From positions 496,001 to 560,000 of the forward strand of contig NZ_AP027736.1 of NCBI RefSeq assembly GCF_030296675.1: DNA of 64,000 nt, written 5' to 3'. The position numbers and the translations under genes are program-made. This document shows positions 19,086-28,875 of this stretch, one piece after another (position 1 is the first letter of the stretch; every line of letters starts with the position of its first letter). Below the pieces are notes generated by a model, which was not told the origin of the DNA, ran no database searches, and saw only the letters and a program-made list of their open reading frames with translations. This stretch comes from Demequina sediminis (GTDB lineage: Bacteria; Actinomycetota; Actinomycetes; Actinomycetales; Demequinaceae).

Positions 19086-20732
19086 CTACTGGGACGGTTC
19101 GCGCCAGCGGTTAGTGACGGGTAGGCGGCGGTCGCGCCCAAACGCGAGCGCGGTGACCTTGGGGCCCAGCGGGTACTGGCGTCGCTTCCACTCGGCCCGG
19201 TCCACGAGCGCGAGCACGCGGTCCACGACGGCGGGGTCGAAGCCGCGCGCCAGCAACTCCGCGCGGCCCTCGGCGTGCTCGACATACGCGTCGAGGACCT
19301 CGTCGAGGAGCTCGTACGGGGGCAGCGAGTCCTGGTCCGTCTGGCCCGGACGGAGCTCGGCCGAGGGCGGCTTGGTGATCGAGTTCTCGGGGATCGGCGG
19401 GGTCTCGCCACGCGATGCTGCGAGGGCGTTGCGCCACCGCGCCAGGTCCCACACGCGCGTCTTGTCGACGTCCTTGAGCGGCGCGAAGCCGCCGATGCTC
19501 CCCGCGTCGTAGATGGTCGCGTAGCCGGTCGCGAGCTCGGACTTGTTGCCCGGGGCGATCACCAGGTGGCCCTCGGCATTGGACACGCCCATGAGGATCA
19601 CGCCGCGCAGTCGCGCCTGCAGGTTTTCCTCCGCGACGCCGTCGAGCGGGAGCTGCGCCTGGAAGGCCTCGACCAGCGGTGCGATGGGCTGCACGCGGTA
19701 GTCCGCGCCGATGCGCGCGCACAGGTCCGCGGCATCGTCCCGTGAGTGCTGGGAGGAGAAGGAGGACGGCATGGACACGCCCACCACGTTCTCCCCGCCG
19801 ATCGCGTCGGCCGCGATTGCGGCCGTCAGTGCGGAGTCGATCCCGCCGGACACGCCCAGCACGATCGACCGGAAGCCGTTCTTTCGCACGTAGTCGCGCA
19901 GTCCGGTCACGCACGCGCGGTACACCTGCTCGTCGTCCGACGCGAAGTCGACCACGTCGCCGCGCGAGGCCGGCGCGCCCGCGGCGGGCAGGTCCCACAT
20001 CAGCAGCGCGTCCTCGAAGCCGGGGGCGTTGGCGAGCCATGTCCCGTCGGCGCCCACGACGAACGTGTGGCCGTCGAAGACGAGGTCGTCCTGGCCACCC
20101 CACAGGTTGACGTACGCGAGCGGCGCGCCGACCTCGGCGGCACGGCGGCGCGCGAGCTCCGTGCGGACGCGACCCTTGCCCTCCTCGAACGGCGACCCGT
20201 TGAGCACGAGCAGCAGGTCGATCCCGGACCCGGTGAGCTGGGCGACCGGCCCGCCGTCCTGCCAGATGTCCTCGCAGATCACTATCCCGATGCGGGAGTC
20301 GCCCGCGGAGACGATGCACGCGTCCTCACCGGCGGCGAAGATCCGGCGCTCGTCGAAGACGCCGTAGTTGGGAAGGTGGTGCTTGTTGTAGCGCGCCGTC
20401 ACAGCGCCGCCGGAGAGCACCACGGCCTGGTTGAAGGGCAGCCCGGAGCGGGACACCCCGAGCGTGCCGAGGATCACCATGAGATCGCCGTGACCCTCGG
20501 CCGCGAGCGTGGCCGCGATCTGCTCGACCGCGGCCGCGGCTGCGCGCTGGAAGCTCTCGCGCAGCGCGAGGTCCTCGATCGGGTAGCCCGTGACGACCAT
20601 TTCGGGGAACGCGATCACGCTCGCGCCCTGGGCGTGTGCCGCGCGACACGTGTCGAGCACAAGAGCGGTGTTACCTGCGATGTCGCCCACGCAGGGGTTG
20701 ACCTGGGCGAGAGCGATGCGAGCGTTGACCAT
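19086..20732 (-). CDS. nadE: Glutamine-dependent NAD+ synthetase
   Basis: A 548-residue enzyme converting deamido-NAD to NAD with glutamine as the nitrogen donor. The N-terminal nitrilase-type glutaminase domain has the Glu in VIAFPEMVVTGYP, the Lys in YNKHHLPNYGVFDE and the nucleophile Cys in GIVICEDIWQDGG. The C-terminal synthetase domain has the PP-loop LGVSGGIDSALTAA near residue 295. TAGGCT lies 6 nt before ATG 20732 (leaderless). It is followed by panB 23 bp downstream. Confidence 0.95.
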   Translation of the reverse strand: MVNARIALAQVNPCVGDIAGNTALVLDTCRAAHAQGASVIAFPEMVVTGYPIEDLALRESFQRAAAAAVEQIAATLAAEGHGDLMVILGTLGVSRSGLPFNQAVVLSGGAVTARYNKHHLPNYGVFDERRIFAAGEDACIVSAGDSRIGIVICEDIWQDGGPVAQLTGSGIDLLLVLNGSPFEEGKGRVRTELARRRAAEVGAPLAYVNLWGGQDDLVFDGHTFVVGADGTWLANAPGFEDALLMWDLPAAGAPASRGDVVDFASDDEQVYRACVTGLRDYVRKNGFRSIVLGVSGGIDSALTAAIAADAIGGENVVGVSMPSSFSSQHSRDDAADLCARIGADYRVQPIAPLVEAFQAQLPLDGVAEENLQARLRGVILMGVSNAEGHLVIAPGNKSELATGYATIYDAGSIGGFAPLKDVDKTRVWDLARWRNALAASRGETPPIPENSITKPPSAELRPGQTDQDSLPPYELLDEVLDAYVEHAEGRAELLARGFDPAVVDRVLALVDRAEWKRRQYPLGPKVTALAFGRDRRLPVTNRWREPSQ

Positions 20733-20738
20733 GCGCCA

Positions 20739-20744
20739 AGCCTA
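20739..20744 (-). promoter_or_regulatory. Leaderless -10 element for nadE
   Basis: TAGGCT on the minus strand, then TGGCGC and ATG 20732; no ribosome-binding site. Confidence 0.5.
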
Positions 20745-20806
20745 GGGCGCGCGGCGCGCGGGACCAGGACACACGTTCGTCACGTTGATGAGGCAGGATA
20801 GGCGCC

Positions 20807-22141
20807 ATGGACAAGCAGCAGGAATTTGTGCTTCGCAGCGTCGAGGAGCGCGACATTCGCTTCATTCGCCTCTGGTTCACCGATGTTCTCGGGATCCTCA
20901 AGTCGGTGGCGATCGCGCCCGCCGAGCTCGAGAACGCGTTCGCCGAGGGAATCGGGTTCGACGGCTCCGCCGTCGAGGGCCTGACGCGCGTGTACGAGGC
21001 AGACATGATCGCCAAGCCCGATCCGGCGACGTTCCAGATCCTGCCGTGGCGCGGCGAGCGTCAGGGCGCCGCACGCATGTTCTGCGACATCTTCACCCCC
21101 GACGGCGAGCCCGCGATGTCCGACCCTCGCCAGGTGCTCAAGCGCACGCTCGACAAGGCGTCCTCGCAGGGCTTCAGCTTCTACACGCACCCCGAGATCG
21201 AGTTCTACCTCTTTAAGCAGTTCGAGCGGGGCGAGCAGCCGGTGCCCGTCGACCGCGCGGGCTACTTTGACAACGTGCCGCGCGGCACCGCCCACAACTT
21301 CCGCCGCGAGGCCATCACGATGCTCGAAAACATGGGTATCTCGGTCGAGTTCAGCCACCACGAGGCCGGCCCGGGTCAGAACGAGATCGACCTGCGCTAC
21401 GCGGACGCGCTCACCACCGCGGACAACATCATGACGTTCCGCACGGTCATCAAGGAGGTCGCGCTCGAGCAGGGCGTCTTCGCCTCCTTCATGCCCAAGC
21501 CGCTGTTCGAGGCGCCGGGATCGGGCATGCACACGCACCTGAGCCTCTTCGAGGGCGACCGCAACGCGTTCCACGAGTCCGGCGCGGAGCTGGGGCTCTC
21601 CCAGGTGGCGCGCCAGTTCATGGCCGGACTGCTGCGCCACGCCCCGGAGATCACCGCGATCACCAACCAGTACGTCAACTCGTACAAGCGGCTGTGGGGC
21701 GGCGCCGAGGCGCCCTCGTACGTGTGCTGGGGGTCGAATAACCGCTCGGCCCTGGTCAGGGTGCCCGTGCACAAGCCGGGCAAGAGCCAGTCGACGCGCG
21801 TCGAGTACCGCGCGATGGACTCCGCCGCGAACCCGTACCTGGCCTTCGCGGTGCTGCTCGCCGCCGGGCTCAAGGGCATCGAGGAGGGTCTCGAGCTGCC
21901 CGAGGGTGCCGAGGACGACGTGTGGGAGCTGTCGAACGCCGAGCGCCGCGCGATGGGCTACGAGCCGCTGCCCACCTCGCTCGCCGAGGCGATCGTGGAG
22001 ATGGAGCGGTCGGAGCTGGTCGCGTCGACGCTGGGGGAGAGGGTGTTCGACTTCGTGCTGCGCAACAAGCGCGCCGAGTGGGAGTCGTACCGCGCCCAGG
22101 TGACGCCCTACGAGCTCGACACCTACCTCTCCGTCCTGTAG
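20807..22141 (+). CDS. glnA2: Glutamine synthetase, GlnA2-type
   Basis: A 444-residue glutamine synthetase (ammonia plus glutamate plus ATP to glutamine). FTDVLGILKSVAI, GSGMHTHLSLFEG, the NxxxxSYKRL motif NQYVNSYKRL and the EYRAMDS segment are conserved. The usual adenylylation Tyr context is replaced by EDDVWELS (Trp), so control by GlnE adenylylation is unlikely. It sits directly upstream of glnE (2-bp gap), as in mycobacteria, which supports the GlnA2 assignment. Confidence 0.9.
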   Translation: MDKQQEFVLRSVEERDIRFIRLWFTDVLGILKSVAIAPAELENAFAEGIGFDGSAVEGLTRVYEADMIAKPDPATFQILPWRGERQGAARMFCDIFTPDGEPAMSDPRQVLKRTLDKASSQGFSFYTHPEIEFYLFKQFERGEQPVPVDRAGYFDNVPRGTAHNFRREAITMLENMGISVEFSHHEAGPGQNEIDLRYADALTTADNIMTFRTVIKEVALEQGVFASFMPKPLFEAPGSGMHTHLSLFEGDRNAFHESGAELGLSQVARQFMAGLLRHAPEITAITNQYVNSYKRLWGGAEAPSYVCWGSNNRSALVRVPVHKPGKSQSTRVEYRAMDSAANPYLAFAVLLAAGLKGIEEGLELPEGAEDDVWELSNAERRAMGYEPLPTSLAEAIVEMERSELVASTLGERVFDFVLRNKRAEWESYRAQVTPYELDTYLSVL

Positions 22142-22143
22142 GC

Positions 22144-25142
22144 GTGGGCGCACGGGAGGTCTCCCTCACCACGCTGCTGCGGCGCGCGGGCGTCGCGGAT
22201 CCCTCGCGTGCGGAAGGGTTGATCGGCGAGATCCTCGCCGTCACCGGAATCGAGTTCGACGACCCCGCGACCGCCGTGTCCTACCTCGCGGATCCCGATG
22301 CCGGCCTGCTGCAGTTGCTGCGGCTCGCGGAGTCGGCGAGGGACGCCGGCCACCTCGACGTGCTGGTACGTCTCGCGGGCACCGCCGCAGGCGCGCGGCT
22401 GGGCGTGCTGCTGGGTGGTTCGCTCGCACTCGGTGACTTCCTTGTCCGCCATCCCGAGCTGATCGCCGACTTCGAGCGCTGGCCGGTGGGTGAGGAGCTC
22501 GCCGCGGTCGACGTGAGGGGCGACCTGCTCGCCGCCGTCGGGGCCGATCCCGAGGCCGATGCCCCGGTGGCGTCCGTGGGCGGCGCGGCCGGCCATGCGG
22601 CCATGCGTGTCGCGTACCGGCGCGCGCTGCTGCGCATCGCGGCCGAGGACCTCTTTGCCCGGTCGCCGGCCACGCTCATGCCCGACGTGAGTGCCGCGCT
22701 GGCGGACCTCGCAGGCGCCGCTCTCGAGGCGGGCCTCGCGATCGCGCGTCACGACGAGCCCGATCACGCCGCCACCCGCCTCGCGATCATCGCGATGGGC
22801 AAGTGCGGCGCGCGCGAACTCAACTACGTCTCCGACGTGGACGTCATCTACGTCGCGGAACCCGCGGAGGGCGTCGAGGACGACCGCTCGCTGCGCGTCG
22901 CGACCCGCCTCGCGGTCGCGGCGGCGAGGGCCTGCTCGAGCATGGGGGTCGAGCCCGCGCTGTGGGAGGTCGACCCCAATCTGCGTCCCGAGGGCCGCGA
23001 CGGGCCGCTGGTCCGCAACCTCGCCTCGCATCTGGCGTACTACGAGCGCTGGGCGCAGACCTGGGAGTTCCAGGCGTTGCTCAAGGCCCGCGCGGTCGCG
23101 GGAGACCGCGAGGTGGGCGAGCGCTACGTCGAGCAGACCCGGCCGCTCGTGTGGAATGCGGTCGAACGCGAGGGGTTTGTCGAGTCGGCGCAGGCGATGC
23201 GCCGCCGCGTCGAGGAGCACGTGCCGCTGCAGGAGGCGGGCAGGCAGATCAAACTCGGCCCCGGCGGACTTCGCGACGTCGAGTTCACGATTCAGCTCCT
23301 GCAGCTCGTCCACGGCCGCGCGGACGAGTCGCTGCGCGTGCGCGGCACGCTCGACGCCCTCGCGCGTCTGCGCGCGGGCGGCTATGTGGGCCGTCCCCAG
23401 GCCGCCACCATGGACCGCTCGTATCGCCAGCTGAGGGTGTGGGAGCATCGGCTGCAACTGCGCAAGCTCACCCGCACCCACCTCATGCCGGCCGCGGATC
23501 AGGACCGCCGCGTCCTGGCCCGCGCCTCGGGTTTCGCGACGGTCGAGTACATGGACGAGGTCTGGGCGGACATCCGCAGGGACGTGCGCGCGATGCATCT
23601 GGAGATGTTCTACCGGCCCATCCTGCCCGTGGTCGCGAGGCTCAGCGCGGACGAGGCACGGCTGGACGATGCCGCCGCGCGGGCGCGCCTCGGGGCCGTC
23701 GGGTTCGTCGATCCCGCGGGTGCGTACCGGCACATCAGCGCGCTCACCGAGGGGATGTCGAGGTCCGCGGCAATCCGCCGCCAACTCATGCCCGCGATGA
23801 TCGGCTGGTTTGCGCAAGGTGCCGACCCCGACGCGGGTCTGCTCGCGTTCCGCCAGCTCTCCGAGCAGCTCAGCGACACGCAGTGGTACCTCAAGCTGCT
23901 GCGCGACTCCGGCACCGCGGCGCAGCGCCTCGCGCGCGTGCTATCGACGTCGCCCTACGTCGCGAAGGCCCTGCTCGCCTCCGGAGAGGCCGTCACGTGG
24001 CTCGACCGCGACGAGGACCTCGAGCCGCGCGACTATGCGCGCCTGTGGGGAGAGGCCGACGCGATCCTGCGTCGCTCGAACGATCCGGTGCAGGCGGCCG
24101 TCGCGCTGCGCGGGCTGCGCAGGCGCGAGCTCGCGCGCATCGCGGCGGCGGACGTGTTGGGCATGGTCAATGCCGCCGATGCCGCGATGGCGGTGTCGCA
24201 CACCGCTGACATGCTCATCGAGGGCGGTTTACGCATCGCGACGCGCGTGGTCGCGGATGCGAGGGGACTCGAGGCGCTGCCGATTCGCTTCTCCGTGGTC
24301 GCGATGGGGCGCTACGGCGGCCTCGAGATGGGCTACCTGTCCGATGCCGACGTCCAGTTCGTGTGGGACGGGGACTCGCCCGACGGCCAGGCAATCGCCG
24401 TTCAGCTGGCCCAGGAGCTGCGTTCGATCCTGCAGCGCGTGGGACCGCAGCCGCCCCTCTCCATCGATGCCGACCTCCGCCCCGAGGGGCGCGGCGGACC
24501 CCTCGCGCGCTCGCTCGCCTCGGCGACGGACTACTACAAGCGGTGGTCGGACCCGTGGGAGGCGCAGGCGCTGCTGCGCGCGCGACCCGTGGCGGGGGAC
24601 ACCGACCTGTCCGCCGCGTTCGTCGCGATGGTCGACGGCGTGCGGTACCCGACGGCTCTGCCTGCGAGCGCGCTCAAGCAGATGCGCACGCTCAAGGCGC
24701 GCATGGAGGCCGAGCGCCTGCCGCGTGGGATCGACCCCCGCCGCCACCTCAAGCTCGGGCCGGGGGACTCTCCGACGTCGAGTGGGTGGTCCAGCTCATG
24801 CAGTTGCGCCACGGGCACGCGCACGCGGAGCTGCGCACGACCGTGACGCTCGAGGCGCTGTCCGCGGGCACCCGCCTGGGGCTGATCACTGATGGCGACG
24901 CCGAGACTCTGCGTGACGCGTGGGTGCTCGCGACCAACCTGCGCGGCGCGCTCGCGCTGCGGGGCAACGCACGCGACACGGACGTGCTGCCAGGCGACGT
25001 GCGCGAGCTGGGCGTGCTGGCCGAGATCCTTGGGATGAGGGTGACGGGCGCGGAGCTCGACGAGCGCTACTCGCGCGCGGCCAGGCTCGCGCGCGCCGTG
25101 ACCGAGCGGCTGTTCTTCGGTTGGGACGAGTCCCGGCGATGA
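22144..25142 (+). CDS. glnE: Bifunctional glutamine-synthetase adenylyltransferase/deadenylase, frameshifted near 24762
   Basis: Controls type I glutamine synthetase by adding or removing AMP on a Tyr. Two nucleotidyltransferase domains are visible: the first with IAMGKCGARELNYVSDVDVIY (near residue 215), the second with VAMGRYGGLEMGYLSDADVQF. The RQIKLGPGGLRDVEF signature also occurs twice. In the second copy the frame breaks; adding one G to run 24762-24766 restores KLGPGGLSDVEWVVQL and about 999 residues. GTG 22144 follows the glnA2 stop directly. The stop overlaps the next start (ATGA), making a four-gene operon. Confidence 0.92.
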
Positions 25143-26017
25143 AGATCCTGCGCACGCTCGTCTCCGCGCTGCTGATCGTGGCTGGGGCGGTGTCGATCGC
25201 GCTGTGGGCCGTGAGCGGGGTCGTGGTGAGTGCCGTCGAGGACGGCACGGCCGTGCGCACCATCGCGACCGCGGCGCTCGAGGAGCCCGCGGTGGTCGAG
25301 GCGATCGGCGCCAGCCTGGGCGATGCCGCCGTGGAGGGGCTCGCGGACGCGGGCCTCGACCTCGCGGTGGTGGGCCTCGACGCGCCGCTGCGGGAGCTGG
25401 TGGCGGGTGCGGCGCGCACGCCCGAGTTCCGGCAGGCGCTGCTGGCGCAGGTGGACGATGCGCGGGTTCAGTTCGCGCGTGAACTCACCGCCGAGGACCG
25501 CGCGCCGGCGCCGCTCGTCATCACGGTGGACGCGAGCGGCTACGTCAACGGTCAGATCGCGACCCTGCCCGTCGTGGGCGCCGCGGCGCCGCAGCTCGAG
25601 CTCGCCCCCGTGCCCGTCACGGTGATGAGCGAGGAGCGCTTCGAGGACACGCGGCGCGCGTACGACGTCGCGCAGTTCGCGCACCGATGGGGGCTGTGGG
25701 TGGGCCTCGGCCTGTTCCTCCTGGGCCTGATCGTGTCGCCGCGCACGCGGTGGTTCCTGGCCAAGGCGGGTCTTGCCGTGGCGGTGCTCGCGGGAGCGGC
25801 ATGGATCGCGCTCGAGGTGTGGGGGCTCGAGACGATCGCCGGGGCCCTCCCGGGCGGCGCGGACGGTCCTGCCGGCACCGCGCTGTCGGCCATCGTCACC
25901 GCGGAGACCGTGCCGGTGCTGCAGGAGCGACTCATCACGGTGGGCGCGGCGGCGGCGGGTGTCGGTAGTGTCGCTCTCATGATCGCCCTGGTGCGCCGTC
26001 CTCGGTCACCACGATGA
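25139..26017 (+). CDS. Uncharacterised membrane protein, copy 1 of a tandem pair
   Basis: A 292-residue protein with one N-terminal membrane helix (about 7-29), an extracytoplasmic domain of about 150 residues and three C-terminal membrane helices (about 182-200, 207-225, 265-283). The phrase LPVVGAAAPQLELAPVPVTV before the second helix recurs in the next gene. The start overlaps the glnE stop by ATGA and the stop overlaps the next start by ATGA. I recognise no family and no enzyme motif. Confidence 0.75.
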   Translation: MKILRTLVSALLIVAGAVSIALWAVSGVVVSAVEDGTAVRTIATAALEEPAVVEAIGASLGDAAVEGLADAGLDLAVVGLDAPLRELVAGAARTPEFRQALLAQVDDARVQFARELTAEDRAPAPLVITVDASGYVNGQIATLPVVGAAAPQLELAPVPVTVMSEERFEDTRRAYDVAQFAHRWGLWVGLGLFLLGLIVSPRTRWFLAKAGLAVAVLAGAAWIALEVWGLETIAGALPGGADGPAGTALSAIVTAETVPVLQERLITVGAAAAGVGSVALMIALVRRPRSPR

Positions 26018-26946
26018 CGCGCGTGCGGCCGGCGTTCGCGGCCCTCGCCGCGGTGGTGGGCATCCTCTGCGTGCTGCTGGGACTCGTCGCCGGACGGGTC
26101 GACCGCGCGGTGACGTCGGGGGAGGCCGCGCGCACCGTCGCGACGGCCGCCCTCGCGGACGCCGATGTCGTGGCCCAGGCCTCGCAGGCGATCGCCAGGG
26201 CGGCGGTCGCCCAGGGACAGGAGCTCACGGATTCGCGCGCGGGCGACCTCGCGATCGCCGCACTCCAGGGGCCGCTCGAGAGCTTGGCCGCCCAGGTGTT
26301 GTCCTCTGACCAGGTGCGCACCGCGGTGGCGGCCGGCATCACGCGCGTCGAGACGCGGCTGGTCGACGAGCTGACCGCGCGCGAGCGGGCCACGGCCCCG
26401 TTCACCGTGGGAGTCGACATCGGGGCCGAGCTCAACGCGCGCCTCGACGAGGTCCCCGTGGTCGGCGCGTTCGCTCCCGACCTCGAGATCGCGCCGGTCG
26501 AGGTCGAGGTGGTGGATGCCGCCACGTTCGATCAGGTGCGCACCGCGTACGCGGGTATTCGCTTCGCCGGTGACTGGCTCGCGTGGATTGGCGCCGCGCT
26601 GCTCGCGGTCGGCATGGCGCTGTCGCGCAGGCGTGCGCGCTATGCGGGCTGGAGCGTGCTGGGACTCGCGGTGGGCGCGCTCGCCGTCGCCTTCGCGGTG
26701 GGTGCGGTCGCGCCGCGCGCGCTGGCCTCCGCGATGCCAGGAGGCGAATCCGGCGGACTCGGCGCGTTCGTGTCGACGTTCCTGTCGGACTCGGGCCTCG
26801 CCGGGCTCACGGACCTCATGATGCAGGTGGGAATCGTCACGCTCGTGGCGGCGATCGTCGCGCTCGTGATCGACCGCAGGCGAGGCGCCGCGCGGGACGT
26901 CAGCGGCGCGGGGTCTCGAGCAGAGGCGACAGTTCGGGGCTCGTGA
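26014..26946 (+). CDS. Uncharacterised membrane protein, copy 2 of a tandem pair
   Basis: A 310-residue paralogue of the preceding gene with the same layout: N-terminal helix (about 8-28), outer domain, then three helices. Matching segments include GEAARTVATAALADADVV, VPVVGAFAPDLEIAPVEVEV and TFDQVRTAYAGIRFAGDWL. It is coupled by ATGA overlap. The last 47 bp overlap the convergent pfkB-family gene. The function is unknown; the tandem arrangement suggests a heteromer. Confidence 0.75.
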   Translation: MTRVRPAFAALAAVVGILCVLLGLVAGRVDRAVTSGEAARTVATAALADADVVAQASQAIARAAVAQGQELTDSRAGDLAIAALQGPLESLAAQVLSSDQVRTAVAAGITRVETRLVDELTARERATAPFTVGVDIGAELNARLDEVPVVGAFAPDLEIAPVEVEVVDAATFDQVRTAYAGIRFAGDWLAWIGAALLAVGMALSRRRARYAGWSVLGLAVGALAVAFAVGAVAPRALASAMPGGESGGLGAFVSTFLSDSGLAGLTDLMMQVGIVTLVAAIVALVIDRRRGAARDVSGAGSRAEATVRGS

Positions 26947-27799
26947 CCGCGCGCGCCGCCTGCGCGGCGCCTGCCTCGAGCGCCTCCCACAGCGCGTCGC
27001 CCACGAGCGCCGCGGCCCCACCATGGCGCAGCGCGAAGCCCATCACCCCCGCCGCGAACGCATCGCCCGCCCCGTTGGGATCGACCACGGTCACGCGCGG
27101 GGCGTCGGCACGAGCGAAGGAACCGTCCGCCCCCACGGCGATCGCGCCGCGGGAACCGAGCGTGCAGATCGCGAGGCGCGCGCCGCGCTGGATCGCGGCG
27201 CGCAGGAACGACTCGGCGTCCTCGACCGCGTCGTCGTTGATGATGACGGCGTCGGCGACCTCGAGGAACGGCAGCGCGTAGCCGCCGACGCCGTCGTGGT
27301 CGTGGGCGTCGACCCACACCTCGCGGCCCATCGCCGAAACCTCGGGAATGAGCGCGCGCGAGAGCTCGGCGAGGTCGAGGAACACGGCACGAGCGTGCCC
27401 GAGCGCCTTGCGCGCGGTCGCCCGCGCTCCTCTCATCTCCTCCGGATCGACGGCGCCCGCGCCGTGCAGGTAGATCGACAGTCGCTCTCCGCGCGGCGTC
27501 ATGAGATTGAGGTGACGCTCGCTCGGCCCGGTGGTGCGCACCGCCTGCACATCGACCCCGCACCCCGCGAGACGGTCCATGAGGTCCTCGCCCAGGGCAT
27601 CGTCCCCACGCGTGGTGAGCAGCAGCGTGCGTACCCCGAGGTCGGTGAGGTGGAGCGCCTTGCCCGCGGAGGTGCCGCCCATCGCCTCGCGCGTCGAGCG
27701 CGCCATCACGGTGTGGGGGACGGGGGAGGGAAGGGCGTCGAGCTCGACGATCGTGTTCTCGCTCGTGGGCCCGATGACGAGGACGTCGGGTTCAGTCAC
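26900..27799 (-). CDS. PfkB-family carbohydrate kinase
   Basis: A 299-residue ribokinase-like sugar kinase, cytosolic. The N-terminal signature GGTSAGKALHLTDLG and the C-terminal catalytic motif VDPNGAGDAFAAG (GAGD, with catalytic Asp) are present. GTG 27799 overlaps the lacI-family stop by 8 bp, so the regulator and kinase are co-transcribed. The substrate is likely a sugar released by, or taken up with, the GH13 enzyme two genes upstream (inference from the operon). Confidence 0.88.
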   Translation of the reverse strand: MTEPDVLVIGPTSENTIVELDALPSPVPHTVMARSTREAMGGTSAGKALHLTDLGVRTLLLTTRGDDALGEDLMDRLAGCGVDVQAVRTTGPSERHLNLMTPRGERLSIYLHGAGAVDPEEMRGARATARKALGHARAVFLDLAELSRALIPEVSAMGREVWVDAHDHDGVGGYALPFLEVADAVIINDDAVEDAESFLRAAIQRGARLAICTLGSRGAIAVGADGSFARADAPRVTVVDPNGAGDAFAAGVMGFALRHGGAAALVGDALWEALEAGAAQAARAVTSPELSPLLETPRR

Positions 27800-28829
27800 G
27801 CCGTCGCACCGGCGGGACGGCCGTGGACTTGCGCACGTGCAGGTTGTACGGGAGTGCGCGGTTGGCATGACCCTCGGCCGCCGTGTCCTGGCGCAGCTCG
27901 GCGAGCAGCGCGAGCGCCGCGAGCCGGCCTTGTTCGACGGGATGCTGGTCCACCGTGGTGAGCTCGAAGAACGCGCCCAACTCGTGTCCGTCGATGCCGA
28001 CCACCGACAGGTCCTCGGGGACGCGCAGGCCGAGCGAGCGCGCCGCGAGGACCGCGCCGATCGCCATCTCGTCCGATGCCGCGAAGATCGCGGTGGGGCG
28101 CAGGCGAGGGTCGCCCAGGATCTGCAGCGTCGCCTGGTGGCCGCCCTGGATCGTGAAGTCGGCCGCGAGGCGCATCGCGGGATCCGGGGTGACCCCCACG
28201 GCGATGAGCGCGTCCTCGTAGCCCTGGCGCCGGTGGGCGGGCATGTGGAAGTCGAGGTCGAAGCCCTCGGAGCCGCCGATGTACGCGATGCGGCGGTGGC
28301 CCAGCGAGGTGAGGTGCGAGGTCGCGAGCTCGGCGACGGCGCGGTCGTCGATGCTGAGCGTCGTGACGTCCTCGAGCGGACCGCCGAGACCCACCATGGG
28401 CTTGCCCAGGTCGTGGATGCGCGTGAGTTCCTCGGCGGTGAGCTCGAGCGAGACCGCGATGAACGCGTCCACGCGCTTGCGCATGAGGAACTCCTCGAAC
28501 AGGCGCTGTCGCCTGCGCGGATGCCGCGTCGTGTCCTCGAGGTGATAGAGCGTGAGGTCGTAGCCCGCGTCGGCGAGCGCGCGGTGCGCGCCCTTGAGAA
28601 CGCTCGCGTAGTACCAGCTGCCCAGGAAGGGCATCACCATGCCCACGTTGCGGGTGCGGCCGGAGGCGAGCGACGATGCCGTCGCGGAGGCGACGTAGCC
28701 CAGTTGCCGCGCGGCATCCTCGACCCGCTGGCGCGTAGCGGCTGAGACCGTCGACTTGCCCGCGAGGGCGCGCGAGACGGTCGCCGTCGAGACGCCCGCC
28801 AGTTCCGCGACCCGCTGGATCGTCGCCAC
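27792..28829 (-). CDS. LacI-family transcriptional regulator
   Basis: A 345-residue LacI/GalR repressor. The N-terminal helix-turn-helix is RVAELAGVSTATVSRALAG. The hinge region ends LGYVASATASSLASG, and a periplasmic-binding-like sugar-sensing domain follows (ASDEMAIGAVLAARSLG, DLSVVGIDGHE). GTG 28829 has GAGGAG about 6 nt upstream. It lies between the GH13 gene and the pfkB-type gene. A good LacI-type operator stands upstream of the GH13 gene at 30627-30642. Confidence 0.9.
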   Translation of the reverse strand: MATIQRVAELAGVSTATVSRALAGKSTVSAATRQRVEDAARQLGYVASATASSLASGRTRNVGMVMPFLGSWYYASVLKGAHRALADAGYDLTLYHLEDTTRHPRRRQRLFEEFLMRKRVDAFIAVSLELTAEELTRIHDLGKPMVGLGGPLEDVTTLSIDDRAVAELATSHLTSLGHRRIAYIGGSEGFDLDFHMPAHRRQGYEDALIAVGVTPDPAMRLAADFTIQGGHQATLQILGDPRLRPTAIFAASDEMAIGAVLAARSLGLRVPEDLSVVGIDGHELGAFFELTTVDQHPVEQGRLAALALLAELRQDTAAEGHANRALPYNLHVRKSTAVPPVRRRD

Positions 28830-28875
28830 CCTCGGCTCCTCTCGACGTGTGCGCGCCGCCGCGCGCCCTCGCATC

